From positions 3,029,340 to 3,093,339 of the forward strand of contig CAJNOP010000015.1 of assembly GCA_905250075.1 (NCBI GenBank): a stretch of DNA of 64,000 bases, given 5' to 3'. Shown piece after piece: positions 36,038 through 48,667 of this stretch. The notes below the pieces were generated by a model, which searched no databases, was not told the DNA's origin, and saw only the letters and a list, made by a program, of their open reading frames with translations. Numbering within the stretch: the first letter of the stretch is position 1; the number at the start of each line of letters is the position of its first letter. This DNA comes from Rotaria sp. Silwood1. Taxonomy: Eukaryota; Rotifera; Eurotatoria; Philodinida; Philodinidae. The position numbers and the translations under genes are program-made.

Positions 36038-39000
36038 ATGGCGTTGAATTATGGAACATTAATACGTGCTGCTAGTAAACTACCTGAACAACGAACAACA
36101 ACTGAAATTAATGATTTTATAGTTCCATGGCTTAAACAATCATTGAAAAAGAAACAAGGAATATTTCAAAAGATTTCTGATGGTAAAATTCAATGAATTT
36201 TTATTTAATTCTATGTATTTTATAATTCTTATTTTTAAGATGTTATTTATGATATATGTAAGACAATTATGTTAGAACGACGTCCAGCATGGGATGTTGT
36301 TATTCGTCAAAATGATCCAGGTGATACGTAAGTTTATTAAAAATTAAAGAATCTTTTTTTCTTTTACTTTTGGTTTTGTTTTTTTTTGAATACTAGATTC
36401 TATATTATATTACAAGGTTCCGTTAATATCTATCGTCTTGATGATGATAATCCTCAATCAACACTTATTGATATTGATACAATTACTGAATTTGCTCAAC
36501 TTGATGCTGATCCCGACAAACGTGAAGAACTTATTGTACAAGCTTTTGGCAATTATATTGTTACTTTAGGTAAAAATTATGCAAATTCGTTTTACGTATA
36601 GTTTTTCATTCCTTTTTTTTAGTAATATTCAAAAGTTTAGTTTGTTCAATATAATTTATTTAATAGAGTCTTGAAGATTATCTTAACTAAGAGAAAAATT
36701 GAACTGTCAGAACATTTGCTATTGTGTTTGATTTGTATTTACTAGTAGTTAGAGTATTTTGTTGTATGAATTAGTTATTATGAAATATTTTATTTGTCGT
36801 TTAGTCATAATTTCATTTAATCAAGTATTCAGTTTTAAATAGTATGGTTATTTTATTATTGATATTTAGAGTGATTGATCGATATAGATAGACAAACTTA
36901 TTCTTATTTATAAATACATATAAGTTTGTAGATAAAAACATAGTTGATTCTAAAATTAAAGAAACAACTGGCTTCCTTGTCATCAATTGTGAAAACTTAA
37001 AAGTCAACTAGGTGAATGATTCCTACGAATCGTAGTTTCTGTTTAATGTCATTGAAATAATGATGAAACTATTGCGAGTTCTCAATGGTTAATATCAATA
37101 TTAGTTTAAATATATCAGATCAAACAAAATACTACTTTTATTTGTGCACTAAAGAGATAGAAGATATTATGAAGAACAAGAGAAAATCCTTGTATTTTGA
37201 CTATCTCCTAAGAATATTATGATACATCAATATGTGTCAGTTTGATTTTTCTAATGACAATTTTATTGATCAAAATTGAAATTTTTTAGTTGGTGGTTTT
37301 GATTTTGGTGAACGTGCTCTTATTACAAATGAATCTCGAAGTGCAACTGTCATGACAACTATACCAACAGATTTATTAGTTGTTGATCGTGAAGTTTTTA
37401 GTCGGTATATAATTAATATATTTATTATGAATTTATTCGTATTTCTAGCTTTTTTTTTTCTACTATAGAACACTTAAATCAGCACATGAAAAAGAATTAC
37501 AAGAAAAAACTGAATTTATTAATCGATGTCCTTTATTTTCTTCATGGTCAGCAAGATTGAAACGTCTCGTCAGTCTAAGTTTAGAACGAGGTAGATTTGC
37601 ATATGATAGTGTACTATACAAACAAGGTACATTTGCTGATGCTGTCTATTTTATATGGAGGTAAAGTAAATTTTCTTTTTTTTTTCTTTTTGTCTGAAAT
37701 TTTTATCTAAAATTCTCATTACATCAGTGGTGAAGTGAAAATTACTATAGATCCATTACTTCATTGGCTTCAATATCCACATCTGCTTCCACAATCCGAT
37801 CCAATGAAACAGTAAATATCATTTGCTTATGCTTGTTTTTCTTTAATATTTTTTGAAAAATATATATATATATATATTTAGACGTGCCTTTGAATTATTT
37901 CTTCCAATGCTTCAATTTACTTGTCCAATAGATACTGTATCAAGAGAAAGTTTTGCTATAAAACGACGTTATATGACATTTGCTGAAGCTGAAAAAGAAC
38001 GTTCACATCGTAATAGACAAGTTGCTTTATTAAATACAGGTGATATTATTGGTCTTGAATCTTATGTATGTGATTTAACTACACATATGAATTCTGCAAG
38101 ATGTACAGCTCCATGTGATCTTTTTTATATCTTAAAACATAATTTTATTCGTTTACAAAAACGTCATGGTACACAAGGTCTTAGTGAACGTTTACGTGAA
38201 ATTGTACTTCTTTCGCTTCAAGCCTATCCACAACGTATACTACATTTACCATTATTTAATTCTTTAATGAAACGACAATTAGCACCAATAATCAATGATG
38301 AACAACAACAATATCATGTTAAACAATCATGGCTTTTTCATATTCATAATGCAGCTCATTCTGTTTGTTTCATATACATATATGTGTTTTTATTTGAATT
38401 TATTATTAAATAAATTATTTAGAATACCCGTCGAATAGGCACAACATTAGCACATGCATCAACAACAAATAATACATCAACCACACGTTTATATCGTTCA
38501 ACACCGTTGGGAAGTGCAGCTGCAATACAATATGTTACAAATGATCACGCTCGTCTTAGTAAAATAGAAGATCGTCTTAAACAATGGCATGCACAAATGG
38601 GTGATGATTCAAAAACACAAATACGTTCATTAACACGTTTTGTAAAATTTTAACTTAACAATAGAACTTCCTATTTTTTCTTGTTTATTTTTTTATTGTA
38701 GAATGTTGCGTGTGCAACAGGAAGTGCTCTTACACATACATCACCATCGGATGCATTAGAATCACAATCCGATGCTAGCGGTATTTCATCGAGGTAAACA
38801 AATTAGCTTGTGAAAACAAAAAGCTTTATGCCATTGTTGAAAACATAAACTAATGTTCTTTTTATTGATACACATAAAATAGAAAATTTACATTTTAACC
38901 TTAGTATAAGGTTAAAACTTAACTCATCGTTTGAACTCATATTGCGCCTATAAGGAAGTTTTGACAAGGCTAAAAAGTCTTAAAAGAATTCGTCTCCATG

Positions 39001-39710
39001 AACTCCTCGAGCCGAGTTATGATTATTTTACTGAATTTTCGATCCATTTTTAGGTATTCACTGAAAAATCAACATATGAAATTCCGACCTGAAATTCAAC
39101 TCATAGATAGATCTAATGACCCTTTAGATGATGTTTTCGGTAAATATCTAAAAGTGAATCGAAGATTCAGTGACATAGACACAATTCGATTCTAAAGACT
39201 CACAAGTACCGATGCTTTTAAACTTTTTTCTAGTCTTACAAGGACTTCTTTGTGAGATCAATACAAATTCAAAAGGCGGATTAAAGTTTGGATAATTTCC
39301 GCATTATTAAATATATATAAAATTGAATGATTTTATCCATATAACATTTTCGCTACAAATACTTTTTCTTTATTAGACCGTTATATTTATTCTTACACTT
39401 GTATAAAATATATATTATTTATGTAATAGCACATCCGGTGATGGTAATGACCAGACTGTTCCTGTTGAAGGCCTTATGGAAGCAGCTAGCAGCATGAAGG
39501 AACCTCTATCAACACATTCATTTGTAAAGTTCATTAGATTTGTTATATATTTAAATACAAAAATATATTTAGAGTGCATCTTCGTCTTCAACAACTCATT
39601 TACCTCAATTACGTATTTATACGAAACAAGAACGATATGAAGATCTCCGAGCTTATCTTAAACAAGCATGGAAAGAATATCTCAAACGACCTATTCCAAC
39701 TGTTTATTGA
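36038..39710 (+). CDS. Cyclic nucleotide-binding domain protein, CNBD2-like
   Basis: Eleven exons with GT/AG junctions keep one frame for 606 residues: 36038-36182, 36240-36327, 36397-36569, 37290-37404, 37469-37660, 37728-37811, 37882-38362, 38423-38641, 38702-38793, 39430-39523, 39573-39710. Most introns are 55-80 bp; two are about 0.6-0.7 kb. The first CNB domain spans about residues 35-170: DTFYIILQGSVNIY (77-90), then the phosphate-binding cassette FGERALITNESRSAT (141-155) with the cAMP/cGMP-contacting Glu143 and Arg152 both present. A second, weaker CNB-like start (VYFIWSGEVKI, about 232-242) follows. The remainder is helical, ending in a Ser/Thr-rich tail and a basic C-terminus. No kinase or GEF domain is seen. 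Length and architecture resemble CNBD2 (human about 576 residues, linked to sperm function); orthology is inferred. The intact cassette suggests real ligand binding. Confidence 0.87.
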
Positions 39711-42080
39711 CATACACTAGCTCCGAAAATTATTCGAATATCAATAACTTTTAATATACAAAAGAAATTTCAAAACAAAAAAAAAAAAAAACCATGTATA
39801 TAAAATTTATTTGCAGTAATTGAAAGTTCAAAATCTCTTCTATTATTTATTAAAAAATCAAAAAAGATTCATCCTAAGTTTTCTAAGCTTATAACTATAA
39901 CATACTACTGCTTGCATTTTCTCAAAAAGAGAAGGTTTTTTTTTCAAATTACATCTTCATTTTACGTCAGAACATTTTCAAGAATACTTTATTTAGTCGA
40001 ACAAAAAATTAATATTTCATTCTAAGACATAAAAATTAGGTAAAGAATTTTCCTTCTACTAAATAACGTATTCTTTAAAATGTTTAATGCACAATAAGTT
40101 CGAATGAAGCTTTTAGTTTTTAGATCGATGATTGAACAGACTTTAAGCTATCTAATGGTATAAATAAATTTGGTATAAGATTGTCTTTTTTTTAATTTTG
40201 TTTGTATGATAAAAGTTATAGATATTCAAATGATTTTGAGTCAGTGTATATGTATTTTTTTTTCTTTGTCTGCTCTTTTAAATAAAAGCACTAATGTGAT
40301 AGTTTTATTTGTGCAAAGCTGATTACTACGAAAGATAATATTTAAAAAAAAAAAATTTTTTTGATGAAAAGAAATATTTCTCAACATAAATGAGCGATAT
40401 GTCTTGTAACGAAGCTAACAATGATCAATTAAATAATTTCCATATAGATTCTTACAATACATTTTCTTAATTAGAATTTACTGAAAAAAAAAAGATATTT
40501 AAATAGAATATCAATCGTAAGCAACACTGAAAAATAAATAAAAATGGCAGCATCAATTATTTTATTCACAAAATCTTCTTTAAATAAAAGCTATTGATAA
40601 AACGTTGATGAAAAGTCGAAGAAATGTTTTAAAGAGAAATATGTGATGATATATATTAAAATCTCGTAATCTTTCAGATTCATATTAATGCTGCTAAAAT
40701 CAAGGAGATAATAACTGACAAGGTGATTAGAATTGAACTGTTAGCTTCTCTTTTGAAATTTATTCAAGATCAATAATAACCGTTATTAGCGATTCGTGGT
40801 GTAGGCCATGAGCACACATAAAAAGGAGTCACATTTCAACTCACATGTTGCTATGGATGGTCTATTTTTTCAGTCACTCTGCTGATACAGAAGATGTTCA
40901 CTTATTTTGTTCTCCATTTCTCCATCGTTTTAACCTTTTCACTATTTAATGTTGTCCTCGTGTTCTATTTCTTATTAAAAAAGATTAATACAGAAAAGAT
41001 GGAATAGCTAAATAACAAGAAGAATGTTAAAATCGGTCAATGCGGAAAAATCTTATGAAGATCATATAAGATCTTACTGATAATTGGATCTTATAGGATA
41101 CATACTGTATGATCTAACACAATTTTATAATAAGACTGTTATTCATCATAATTTTGCCACAGCAGCCCACAACAATTCAATAATACCAAATAATACAATC
41201 ATTTGATAATAATCACAATAACCAACACGTAAATATAAATGACCATAATGTCATTTGACATGAAAATATACTCAAACATGCATAAGACCATCACATGTTG
41301 CAGCAAGTTCAACAAATAGATATTTAAATTCTCATATGTCCTACGATATAACATTATTCGATTTTTCTACAACAATAGTGTTTGGACTGCACAAGAGATA
41401 AGATGCTGTTACATTCATAAGGTTCAGTGATAGAGTATATCTGAACAACTCACATATGGATATTCGCAAAGTTTTTTATTGATAATGCCACGCAGGTTTG
41501 CAAGATTGTAAGAGAGATCGTCATCTCACTATTGAAAAATATTTTTAGCTAACTTGTCGAAATTCTGTTGTTTAATGGAGATTAATTGAACGTTTAAATC
41601 TATCAATTTAAGGTTGAATTAATGAATAACGACTTTTCTTCAATCAGTTTATATCATTCTTGATATTATTTAGTCACATTGTCTTTTCAGTATTAATCGT
41701 TTTTATAGGAAATGGAAAGCAAAGCAGCATCAAAGAGACGAGAACATCAAAAGGCAAGTGAAATAGGGGATATGATAAATATACAATTCTTGCGCCTATA
41801 AAGCGATCAATAAAGAGAGAAAGATAGAAGCGAGAAAAGCAACCGTCTTTAGCAAAATATGAGCTAGTACGTGGCTATTTTTTTGTGCATGTTCATGATT
41901 AACAAGCGACTCGTGAACAAAGTACATTGTTTACAGACCAATCGCCATAATTTATTGTTCAAAAAATAAAAATTTCATCGAAAAGAACGCGTGAATAATG
42001 TCTACTGGAATAAATGTAGATCTCATATAAACATTTAAAATGCAACGTTATTTCAAGTTTTCTTAAACATTTCATGCTAA
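39711..42080. other. Convergent intergenic region, 2.4 kb
   Basis: Lies between the 3' ends of the plus-strand cyclic-nucleotide gene and the minus-strand mucin-like gene, so it should contain both 3' UTRs. AT-rich with poly-A/T runs. No further gene or repeat recognised. Confidence 0.4.
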
Positions 42081-44075
42081 TTATGTTCTATCATCAAAAA
42101 ATGAAGTTCCACTTTCCAATTGTGAGCTACTACCCGGTACATTTTCTTGAGAAGTTTTATTGTAAGAAGAATTATTTTCGAATACTGCCTCTGTCACTTG
42201 TGAAACAATGCTGCTTCCATTTCCTGGACGTTCTGATGGAGTTAATTGGGTAGGTTCGTTAGTTCTGTCTGTCTGTTGGACTGATGCGGATGATGATGGA
42301 CTATTGCCGATATCAGTTCCTTGAACTATTAATAATGTTGGTTGAATATCACTGTTAGTTCTACTTGTCTCTTGCACTGATGCAGATGACCAAACACTAT
42401 TCGTAGTATTCGTTCTTTGAACTAATGATGGAGTTGGTTGGATGCTGTTGTTAGTTCCGTCTGTTTGTTGCATCGATATAGATGACCAGAAACTATTTTT
42501 AGTATTGATGGCTTCACCTACAAGTGATGTTGATTGGATATCGTCGTTCGTTTCACCTGTCTGTTTCAGCAATGTTGATGACAATGAACTATTGTTGGTA
42601 TCAGCTATTTGACCTACTAGTGGTGTTGGTTGAGTATCACTCCTAGTTCCGTCTGTCTGTGGCATCGATGCAGATGACAAATGACTATTGTTGGCACCCA
42701 TTACTTGGCATACAAGTATTGTCGGTTGAATATCATTATTTGTTCCATCTGTCTGTTGCGCTGATGTTGATGACCATGTACTATTGTTGGTACCCATTAC
42801 TTGACCTACTAATGGGTTTGATGATATATCATTGTTAACTATATCTATCTGTTGCATTAATGTTGATGACGATAGACTATCGTTGATATCAGTTCCTTGA
42901 ACTAGAAGCGGTGTTGGTTGGATATCACTGTTATTTCCATCTGTCTCTTGGACTGATGCAGGTGACGATGGACTATTATTAGTAACAGTTGCTTGAGCTA
43001 CAAGTGGTGTTGGTTGAGTATCGCTGTTACTTTCAACTATCTGATGCGCCGATGTTGATGATAATGTACTATTGTTGGTATCAGTTGCTTGATCTGTAAG
43101 TGGTGTTGGTTGAATATAATTACTTGCTCCACCTGTTTGTTGAGTTGATATTGTTGATGATGGACTGTTATTGTTATCAACTGCTTGAGTTAATTGTGAT
43201 GTTGATTGGATATCACTATTAGTATCGCCTATCTGTGGCATCAATGTTGAAGACACTAGACTATTATTGGTATCAGTTGCTTGACCTGTAAGTGGTGTTG
43301 GTTGAATATTATTATTTGTTTCACTTGTTTGTTGAGCTGATATTGTTGATGATGGACTATTGTTAGTAACAGATCCTTGAGCTACAAGTGGTTTTGATTG
43401 AGTATTATTGTTATTTTCGTCTATTTGTTGTGCCGATGTTGATGACAATGTACTATGGTTAATATCAGTTCCTTGAACTACTAACGGTGTTGGTTGAACA
43501 TCATTGTTAGTTCCATCTGTCAGTTGAACTGATGCAGGTGACGATGCACTATTCGTGATATTAATTTCTTGAGTTACTGATGGGATTGCTTGGATTTCAT
43601 GATTAGTTTCACCTGTCTGTTGAGTTGATATGAATGACGATGAACTATTGCTGATATTAGTTCCTTGAGCTACAAGCGGTGTCAATTGAGTATCACTGTT
43701 AACTCCACGTGCTTCTTGCACTGATACAGATGACCAAGTACTATTCTCGATTTTAATTTCTTGACTTAAAATTGGTGTTGTTTGAATATCATTATTAGTT
43801 TCACCTGTCTGTTGCACCGATGCTGATGGCAACAAAACATAGTAAGGTTTACTTCTTTGCGTTTGAGAAAAATTACCGTTGACTATAGATGGATGCTGGT
43901 TTTGAAGCTCATTACTACTATCAGTAGTGTTTAATGGAACATTTTTAGTAATTTCTGAATCTAATATGGGAGCTGTCGATGTAAGATATGCAAAAGAGAG
44001 AAAGACAAACAGTCTCGACACTATTGTTAATCGCAAGTTTATGCCGAATGATATGAAATATCTTGATAACATCAT
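42081..44075 (-). CDS. Secreted mucin-like protein with sixteen 32-residue repeats
   Basis: Single exon, 664 residues from the first in-frame ATG at 44075 (the open frame itself starts at a TTG upstream). Residues 1-35 look like a signal peptide: basic start, hydrophobic LFVFLSFAYL, cleavage expected after TSTA. After a 50-residue lead come sixteen complete 32-residue repeats (residues 86-597) and a partial seventeenth. The consensus is roughly SxQQTDGTNNDIQPTPLVxQ followed by GTDTNNSxSSST. Almost every unit has an N-x-S/T sequon and many Ser/Thr, so heavy N- and O-glycosylation is likely. No C-terminal membrane segment or clear GPI signal. I do not recognise a named family; a secreted coat or mucus protein is the natural inference. 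The repeats probably vary in number between alleles. Confidence 0.75.
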   Translation of the reverse strand: MMLSRYFISFGINLRLTIVSRLFVFLSFAYLTSTAPILDSEITKNVPLNTTDSSNELQNQHPSIVNGNFSQTQRSKPYYVLLPSASVQQTGETNNDIQTTPILSQEIKIENSTWSSVSVQEARGVNSDTQLTPLVAQGTNISNSSSSFISTQQTGETNHEIQAIPSVTQEINITNSASSPASVQLTDGTNNDVQPTPLVVQGTDINHSTLSSTSAQQIDENNNNTQSKPLVAQGSVTNNSPSSTISAQQTSETNNNIQPTPLTGQATDTNNSLVSSTLMPQIGDTNSDIQSTSQLTQAVDNNNSPSSTISTQQTGGASNYIQPTPLTDQATDTNNSTLSSTSAHQIVESNSDTQPTPLVAQATVTNNSPSSPASVQETDGNNSDIQPTPLLVQGTDINDSLSSSTLMQQIDIVNNDISSNPLVGQVMGTNNSTWSSTSAQQTDGTNNDIQPTILVCQVMGANNSHLSSASMPQTDGTRSDTQPTPLVGQIADTNNSSLSSTLLKQTGETNDDIQSTSLVGEAINTKNSFWSSISMQQTDGTNNSIQPTPSLVQRTNTTNSVWSSASVQETSRTNSDIQPTLLIVQGTDIGNSPSSSASVQQTDRTNEPTQLTPSERPGNGSSIVSQVTEAVFENNSSYNKTSQENVPGSSSQLESGTSFFDDRT
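42285..43820 (-). repeat. 96-bp coding minisatellite, 16 units
   Basis: In-frame tandem array inside the mucin-like gene: 16 units of exactly 96 bp, with no indels visible between units at the protein level. Units 5-6 and 7-8 share a two-unit pattern (NNSPSSTIS then TPLTxQATDTNNS), suggesting block duplication of 192 bp. Confidence 0.85.
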
Positions 44076-46049
44076 TGATTGAACGAGCAAAATATATATA
44101 TAGACAGCACCAGCTAGCAATCTGTACTTTTAGAGCAGTTATAATGCTGTGGAAACAGCTGTATCATCGTTAAGCTAATAAATACGATGCATATTTATTA
44201 AGCAAAGATAGAACGATGTCAACGAGGATATTTTGTCATGAAGAAAAAAAAAGCGACGTACTTTCTCATTATCATCATTAGTATTCAAGGTTATGGAGCT
44301 GTAGAATTTTGTCCTCACTTGATGGAATAATCATATAATAAAAGCGAATACGCTTATTTATTCAACTCGATATCATATGTTAATGCTTTCACAACAAAAC
44401 AAAGATATAATCAATTCAGAAATGAGAATTATCATTTAAATCCAACGACTATTTGTCATATATTTGAAGATCTTAGTAATTTTTGTTTTGTTAGTCAACA
44501 AAATTGAAAACATGCCTATTTCATATTCGATAGGCAATATAATTGAGAAAGGAAAAAAAGTAGTACTTAAATAACAATATTATTCAAAAATTATCAATTG
44601 ATGTATGGACCTTGATCATGAGATCAGAACAGTAGTTTATCAATGGTTATATAAATCATTGAACTCCGTGTATTGTATGTTTTTTTTTGTAACTTAACAA
44701 AACAAGCGGTAAACGTCATTGAGTAAAGCTTCATTGAATTTATTGATTACGAAAAACTAAATAGATATGTTTTGTCTCATCAATCTTCTATTATCATTTC
44801 CTTCCATTTTCATTTAGATATTGTTTTCCTTCATTTTTTTTTCTTTTGCAATCATTTAATTACATTGATATTTGCATCTTTTGTTGGTGTTATATTTCTC
44901 CGTTTTTGCTTTTGAATTTCTTTGCAGTATTACTATTCATATAATCCAACCATACTTTAATTATCACAAAAAAACTGACGTTCTTCTTCTTTGTAATAAA
45001 TGATTTTTTATATAATATCTAAAGTTCCGGACATCTCCACGATTATTCATCTTATAACTGAATACTATTTTTCAATTTATCTAACAAAGTATTATACGGA
45101 AAAAAGTGTATGTATAAACATTATATGATTCATTATCAATATAAACTAAATTTAAAAACAAAACAAAAGAACATAATTACAAGTATGCCAATAATAACAT
45201 GACAAAAGTTTCTTGTTAACATGGACATTGATTATTATTTTTTTTTTTATTGACAGTATGATATTAGATCAAGTTATCTCTTCTGTTGAAAATTTCTACT
45301 ATCGACTCTTCGAGCATGCATATGAGTGCAAATTTATTTAAATCCTCCATCTGACAGTAATCTACTGACAAGCTATGCCACGGAGTCATAGTTCAGAAAT
45401 AGAATTTATAGAGACATTTCTCAAAGTTATTTTTAGATGCAAATGAACTAAATAAACTTCCAATTCATGATGGAAAATAAACTTTTATAATAAATAAGTT
45501 CGACTTGTGCATTCATTATATTTTGGATGGTTACATATTAATTTCAAAGATTAGTGCTAATGACCCTTTTTCAACATATTAATATTCAAACAGAAATAAA
45601 ACATCCTACGAGGCAATTGTGTTTTCATATTATTATTTTGTCATATATACTTGTGATGCCAGAGGATAAAAGAAAATTTATGACGTGCAAACATTCACTA
45701 ATGTTCAATGCATCCTACTGAATTAATATATAATTAGTTATCTCAAAAACCGAAAAAAAAAACATTTCAAACATTGGTTTCTCATACAAGTTTATTTCTT
45801 TACAGATACTATTCTAAACATTCTGATGTGGATTAATATAATAAATCATTTATCTCAATTATCGCCTTCTTAGATTTCTGTAATAGATTCTAAAATTCAT
45901 AAACTCCTCGGCTCATTATTACTTTGAACGATTCACGCTCGATATTATAAACCCGAAAAAATTATTATTCCATGCTTTTATTCATGTAGACTGAGTTACG
46001 TTTTTACAGGAATATGCATACACATCTTATGGAACTAAAGCAACTCAAC
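44076..46049. other. Intergenic, 2 kb
   Basis: Upstream flank of the mucin-like gene on the left side. AT-rich, with no recognised gene, RNA or repeat. Confidence 0.4.
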
Positions 46050-46089
46050 GATTCTATAGATATTAGAATATGTAATATCCTTCATACAT

Positions 46090-46161
46090 GGGCCTGTAAC
46101 TCAGGGGTAGAGTGTTCGCTTTGCATGCGAAAAGTCTTGGGTTCAAATCCCAACTCGTCCA
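46090..46161 (+). tRNA. tRNA-Ala (anticodon TGC), copy 1
   Basis: A 72-nt cloverleaf: D stem ACTC/GAGT, anticodon stem TTCGC/GCGAA with loop TTTGCAT (anticodon TGC), variable AAGTC, T stem TTGGG/CCCAA with loop TTCAAAT, discriminator A. Box B GGTTCAAATCC is canonical, and a T6 run at 46165-46170 serves as pol III terminator. The G3-U70 wobble that marks tRNA-Ala is present. The acceptor stem has mismatches at 5:68 (C-C) and 6:67 (U-U), so function is uncertain. Confidence 0.75.
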
Positions 46162-46295
46162 GTCTTTTTTGGAATCTGTAAATTTTTTTTCGGTTCGTTC
46201 CTGTGGGTATGACAAAGCAAAGCGTTAGAACATATCAAACATGACTAGCTCGCTGGATTCTATCGACATTCGAAAATGCACTGTCTTTCACACAT

Positions 46296-46367
46296 GGGCC
46301 TGTAACTCAGGGGTAGAGTGTTCGCTTCGCATGCGAAAAGTCTTGGGTTCAAATCCCAACTGGTCCA
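46296..46367 (+). tRNA. tRNA-Ala (anticodon CGC), copy 2
   Basis: Same fold as copy 1, but the loop is TTCGCAT, giving anticodon CGC, also alanine. The acceptor 3' strand CTGGTCC repairs pair 5:68 (C-G), leaving only the 6:67 U-U mismatch; this is the best-paired copy. G3-U70 kept; T6 terminator at 46371-46376. Confidence 0.8.
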
Positions 46368-46501
46368 GTCTTTTTTGGCATCTGTAAATTTTTTTTCCGT
46401 TCGTTCCTGTGGGTATGCCAAAGCAAAGCGTTACAACATATCAAACATGACTACCTCGCTGGATTCTATCGACATTCGAAAATGCACCGTCTTTCACAGA
46501 T

Positions 46502-46573
46502 GGGCTTGTAACTCAGGGGTAGAGTGTTCGCTTTGCATGCGAAAAGTGTTGGGTTCAAATCCCAACTCGTCCA
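46502..46573 (+). tRNA. tRNA-Ala (anticodon TGC), copy 3
   Basis: Same arms as copy 1, with acceptor 5' strand GGGCTTG and 3' strand CTCGTCC. Pairs 5:68 and 6:67 are mismatched, G3-U70 is kept. The variable region reads AAGTG. T5 terminator at 46578-46582. It may be a functional gene or an early pseudogene. Confidence 0.7.
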
Positions 46574-46690
46574 GTCCTTTTTGGCATCTGGAAATTTTTT
46601 TTCGGTTCGTTCCTATGAGTATGCGACAAAAAATCATTAGAGTATACCAAACATGCCTCAATTTTAAGTTTTATGGATCTTCGTTCGTAC

Positions 46691-48667
46691 ATTTATATAC
46701 ATTTTTGATCTAATGCAAGTGTTTCTATTGAAAATATTAATAGTCATCTTTACAGTATAATCTCGTCCGTGTATGTATAGGTGTGATGACAATCTGCTGG
46801 AAGAAATATATTTAATAATAATTGTTAAAAATATTTCGTATCACTAAACTTCATTGCTCTTCTCTTGAACAAGACAATGTTATTTTTCTTCATATAAATA
46901 ATTAGATTGTTTTGGTTTTAACAACGGATTAATTTTTCGTTATAGAAGCAGATATTGTATTGTATCTTTCATTTGATTCGTTTGGCGATGCAAGAATTTT
47001 AATATATGTGGAAATACTTCGAGGAGATGGGCGAAACCTACTGCTTACCTATGAAGAGCTGTTGTTAGGGGATGCCAAGAGGTATACTTTCTCTCCTTTG
47101 TTCTGTGTAGATCATGTATGTTTTCTCTAGTGAATTTTTGACTCTATATCATCCTCTAGTAAATTGCCTGCGTGTCTCAACTCTGATACATATATATTTA
47201 TATTTATTGCTTGCAACAATAAACACATTCTATATATGCATTAGATAAAATTTCTGTTCAGCTCATAACTGGTTAGTGGTCGAGTATCTTTACATAGTTT
47301 TGATGTGATCAAACTAGAAATAAATAAGTTTCAATGAATTCTTTTTTTTTAATCTGCTTATTGCATGAACAAACTTTCTGAATTCCAAAAGTACCATCTC
47401 TTATTTTAGGCGTTTAAAATTAAACAAGGTAGTTAGGTTTCATCGATGATTTACACTGTATCTTGGCTATTTTTAAAGATATCGCGCTTCTGACGGTTTT
47501 CTCATCCTGTCGATACTAATAATCAAGTGGAAAGTGAATTCAATTTGTTTGTCGTGCTAAAATTCATTATCACAAAGAGGATCGCTTCGTATTCTTTTGG
47601 AATTGAACGTAATCGACGTAGTTTTCAAAATGTTCGAAGTGAACCGTTCCTATCTCTATATATTATAATGGTAAAAGAGGAAATAAAAGAAACCTGTTAG
47701 TGGAATCTCTGTGGGATTAATATGTGAAGCATGATGTAGCTGCTGCTGTTAATTACAGGAAGATTGATGTATTCTATCTATTTTGAGGCACATTTCTTCA
47801 TCATTGTTTCATCTAATCCTACAGAAATGCAAGAAGGAACCAGTTCATATATTATAACAAGACGTTATTAAAACACTATCTTTGATCGATTGTCAACAAC
47901 GTCTGTCATTGTCTGTAATGAGCAAAGGATTAGAAATAACTCCAACATTTTTTTAAATGCCGTTGAATTATGTGTTTCAAAGGTAAAATAATATGCCACT
48001 TCGTCAATTAAAGAATAAATAAAAACTACTGTCGAATAATCTTATTGCAACTAATGGTTCAGTCATCATTGATTTAGCTTCGATCAAAAATTCTAATAAC
48101 GTGACTAGCAATTTTATAAATTACTTAACATCAAAGAGTTTGTTGCATGAATAAATAGTCTAATGCCTTGTATATAATTATATATAATGACACTATTTTT
48201 GGGTTAAGTTCTGATATTCCTTCAAATACAATCCAATTCTTCCTACAAAAATTTCGAAAAACGATTAATAAGTTTAATCAATGTTTTATTAAATTTCGAA
48301 CAATTTTGAGAATATATGCGAAGACAATACAAAAAAAATTACAAGATCATTGAAGTCTAACGCTCCATCAAAATTCAATAATTGCAAGATGAATACGGTG
48401 TTCTGATGAAGGAAAAGAAGATTTAATGATGCTCGTATTCAACTTATGAGAATACTATAACTGAGACATTGAATGTCTCATTAACTCGATGATGAGCAAA
48501 AGTAAGAATGAGTTAAAATTTTTGGCGAAATGTCGTGATGAATCATGACAATTATGTAATGTGATGACAGGTGATAAGGCATAGTTTTATTATAGACAAA
48601 TTATGTGCAAGTGGACTAACGCAAATTGGACTAGTGAAAACGAATCACCAACGACTATTGTTCACTA
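46691..48667. other. Intergenic, 2 kb
   Basis: No gene recognised. The right part (from about 48000) may contain the unrecognisable N-terminal half of the mariner remnant that follows; the frame 48168-48353 has no transposase motif I can identify. Confidence 0.35.

Larger units (their letters stand above)
46050..46690. repeat. 206-bp tandem repeat carrying tRNA-Ala-like genes, three units
   Basis: Three head-to-tail copies spaced exactly 206 bp (tRNA starts 46090, 46296, 46502). Similarity includes the spacer (GATTCTATCGACATTCG, GGTTCGTTCCTGTGGGTATG), not only the tRNA, so the array arose by unequal duplication of a larger unit. Units 2 and 3 are most alike; the outer edges of units 1 and 3 are more diverged. 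The open frame 46318-46713 is a by-product. Confidence 0.9.

Noticed and set aside
46050..46690. Regularly spaced repeats that might suggest a CRISPR-like array
   Set aside because: The units are 206 bp, similar throughout including the spacer, and contain tRNA genes; the genome is eukaryotic.
46318..46713. 131-codon plus-strand frame
   Set aside because: It runs through two tRNA-Ala genes and their spacers; repeated peptide segments simply reflect the 206-bp repeat.
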